DNA of 8,476 nucleotides from UBA724 sp049596815 (lineage in GTDB: Bacteria; Bacteroidota; Bacteroidia; Flavobacteriales; Flavobacteriaceae). Positions 7,255-8,476 of this stretch are shown here, piece after piece (position 1 is the first letter of the stretch; the number at the start of each line of letters is the position of its first letter). Where the stretch lies: assembly GCA_049596815.1 (NCBI GenBank), contig JBMYLY010000058.1, positions 1 to 8,476 of the forward strand, in the 5' to 3' direction. Made by a program: the position numbers and the translations under genes. The notes beneath the pieces are model-generated. The model made no database searches and had not been told where the DNA came from. It was given only the letters and a program-made list of their open reading frames with translations.

Positions 7255-7629
7255 ATGAAAACCCTAATTATTTCTCTTTGCATGGCGCTCCCCCTGATGG
7301 GCGTCGCTCAAGACCTACCTTCCAAAAATCAACGTTCCAATGTTGAGGTTTTTGGGAATTGTAGCATGTGTAAATCACGTATAGAAAAAGCAGCGCTTGA
7401 AGTGAATGGTGTCAAATATGCCAATTGGAACATTCAGTCGGGCGATTTACAATTGATATATAATTCCCGTAAGACTCATTTAGACTCTGTGCAAGCTGCG
7501 GTCTCTATTTCGGGCCACGATACGCGCGATTACAAAGCAGAAAGTGCAGTCTATGATGAACTGCCGATGTGTTGTCAGTATGTTCGAAAAGGAGAAAAAG
7601 CCAAGCCGGGACAGATGACCAAGCATTGA
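7255..7629 (+). CDS. Secreted heavy-metal-associated (HMA-like) protein
   Basis: A 124-residue exported protein. The signal peptide covers 1-18 (K2, hydrophobic core, GVA before Q19). The mature part has the HMA pattern: EVFGNCSMCKSRIEKA (31-46) with the metal-binding CxxC C36/C39, then GVKYANWNIQSGDLQLIYN (52-70), corresponding to the next strands of the ferredoxin-like fold. After the domain there is LPMCCQY (103-109) with a second pair, C106-C107, a feature of the Bacteroidota periplasmic members rather than of cytoplasmic CopZ. A metallochaperone for copper or another soft metal in the periplasm is the likely role; specificity cannot be told. It is the third gene of the Cys-rich/receptor/HMA operon, 23 nt after the receptor. 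Its TGA is one base from the stop of the convergent lipoprotein gene, so there is no room for a dedicated terminator. Confidence 0.88.
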   Translation: MKTLIISLCMALPLMGVAQDLPSKNQRSNVEVFGNCSMCKSRIEKAALEVNGVKYANWNIQSGDLQLIYNSRKTHLDSVQAAVSISGHDTRDYKAESAVYDELPMCCQYVRKGEKAKPGQMTKH

Positions 7630-7630
7630 G

Positions 7631-7879
7631 TCATTCCACGCAGTAGTCCTCTCCCTTTTCAAAAAGAGCAAAAGTTTCGGCATCGACAGTAACATCACTT
7701 TCCAAAACACCATTAAAATCGTCGTTGTTGGTGCCGGAACCATTGCTAAATCGAATGACAAACAAATAGCGTTCGTTGTCATTGATTTTATTGATGATTT
7801 CACCACAGCGATTGTCGGATGTGCAAGCTGTGAGCATAAGAATAAATACCCCAAGTGTTATGGTTATGCTTCGCTTCAT
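7631..7879 (-). CDS. Small lipoprotein of unknown function
   Basis: An 82-residue protein with a lipoprotein signal peptide: K2-R3, a hydrophobic stretch (6-16) and lipobox LTAC with C19 as the lipidated Cys. The mature part of about 64 residues is acidic, with two more cysteines, C25 and C80, which could form a disulfide closing the small domain. It contains RYLFVIRFSNGSG (37-49) and ends with FEKGEDYCVE (73-82), suggesting a compact beta-rich fold. I do not recognise the family. The gene starts 3 nt after the stop of the outer-membrane protein gene upstream, so the two are probably in one operon. Whether it is anchored in the inner or outer membrane cannot be said. The lipobox and the tight operon spacing argue that it is a real gene and not an antisense artefact. 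Confidence 0.8.
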   Translation of the reverse strand: MKRSITITLGVFILMLTACTSDNRCGEIINKINDNERYLFVIRFSNGSGTNNDDFNGVLESDVTVDAETFALFEKGEDYCVE

Positions 7880-7882
7880 TGT

Positions 7883-8476
7883 TTATAATTTTCGGCTGTT
7901 AAACATGGGTATAGACAATCCGATTTGAGATTTGATATCGTTTTTCTTGTTATTGCCATAGGGTATGGCATGGAAACGGTTTTGGATGTTTAAGAACAAT
8001 ATGGTATTGTTGATGCTATATGTGAGGCGCGGGGCTAGGTGTAGGCGGAAATCGTTGTTGTTATGGGTGTTAACTTGAAAATAGAGTGCACATGAAACGC
8101 TTAGTTGTTCGTTTAACTCTATGTTGGCAAAAGCATTAAGGTTGAAACGGAATTTGTCTGTTTCCAAGTTTGGATAGCTTTCATATTCAAAAAACACACC
8201 TGAAGCCAGATCGAAATAGTCACGTTGGTTTTTCCATAATCGGTGGCGGTAACCCAAGCCGGCTAGATAGCGCACCTCCAATTCTAAAATACGTGTGTTT
8301 TGCCCTTGCACAAATCCATAAACTGAATTTTCTGCCATAAAATGGTTGTAGCGCAACTGAGAACTCCAGTCGTTTACGCGTACATTTTTTTCTTTTTCTT
8401 CAAAATCATGTGCTATGAAAAAACGCCAGAGTTTGTGGTCGTTTCTTTTTCCTACTAGCAAAGCTGTATAGCTTTC
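7883..8476 (-). CDS. DUF481-like outer-membrane beta-barrel protein (5' partial)
   Basis: The frame is open to the end of the window (ESYTA lies upstream of the TTG at 8461), so the N-terminus, including any signal peptide, is missing and that TTG is not the start. About 197 residues are visible. The sequence is a run of alternating polar and hydrophobic strands typical of an outer-membrane barrel: WRFFIAHDF, WSSQLRYNHF, SVYGFVQGQ, RYLAGLGYRHRLW, LASGVFFEYESYP, FRFNLNAFANIEL, VSCALYFQV. The series SSQLRYNHF, then an aromatic-rich strand, then a glycine-rich LAGLGYR resembles DUF481 (YdiY-type) proteins, whose function is poorly known. It ends SIPMFNSRKL and therefore lacks the terminal Phe usual for BAM substrates, although Phe lies five residues from the end. 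Other small Bacteroidota barrels are alternatives. The lipoprotein gene follows after 3 nt. Confidence 0.62.
   Translation of the reverse strand, partial: ESYTALLVGKRNDHKLWRFFIAHDFEEKEKNVRVNDWSSQLRYNHFMAENSVYGFVQGQNTRILELEVRYLAGLGYRHRLWKNQRDYFDLASGVFFEYESYPNLETDKFRFNLNAFANIELNEQLSVSCALYFQVNTHNNNDFRLHLAPRLTYSINNTILFLNIQNRFHAIPYGNNKKNDIKSQIGLSIPMFNSRKL

Noticed and set aside
7480..7854. A 124-codon minus-strand frame spanning the end of the HMA-like gene and most of the lipoprotein gene
   Set aside because: It overlaps the lipoprotein in another frame. The lipoprotein has a lipobox and tight operon spacing, while this frame has neither.
8459..8461. TTG as the start codon of the DUF481-like protein
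   Set aside because: The frame continues to the window edge, and a start here would leave an exported barrel without a signal peptide.

Overview
The window looks like chromosomal DNA of a member of the Bacteroidota, most likely a flavobacterium-like lineage. The signs are a TonB-dependent receptor that begins with a carboxypeptidase-regulatory-like domain, a bacillithiol glycosyltransferase (BshA) directly behind a beta-lactamase-type serine hydrolase, no clear Shine-Dalgarno sequences in front of the genes, and a TAnnTTTG promoter element of the Bacteroidota type. No RNA genes, insertion sequences, CRISPR arrays or phage genes were seen. Nine protein genes fill almost the whole window, and the two at the edges are cut off by it.

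Region 1 (2-2415, plus strand): the C-terminal part of a probable GH3/beta-lactamase fusion protein, followed after 2 nt by bshA, the first enzyme of bacillithiol synthesis. Region 2 (2412-4400, minus strand): a two-gene operon of a saccharopine dehydrogenase/lysine 6-dehydrogenase family enzyme and a DUF1338 protein (2-oxoadipate dioxygenase/decarboxylase family). Together these suggest lysine breakdown through aminoadipate semialdehyde and 2-oxoadipate. This operon runs head-on into bshA, and both genes end in the same CTAG.

Region 3 (4401-7629, plus strand): a 178-nt AT-rich divergent intergenic region with a good Bacteroidota promoter, then a small secreted Cys-rich protein resembling the HYC_CC_PP family, a large TonB-dependent receptor, and a small secreted heavy-metal-associated (HMA-like) protein. 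Paired cysteines recur in all three products (three CC pairs; one CC at the start of the receptor plug; CSMC plus CC). This is the most interesting part of the window: it reads as an envelope metal-handling module, probably for a thiophilic metal such as copper, although the substrate cannot be read from sequence. A hairpin lies between the first two genes.

Region 4 (7631-8476, minus strand): a small lipoprotein of unknown function and, upstream of it, the C-terminal part of an outer-membrane beta-barrel-like protein resembling DUF481. These converge on the metal operon with a single base between stop codons.
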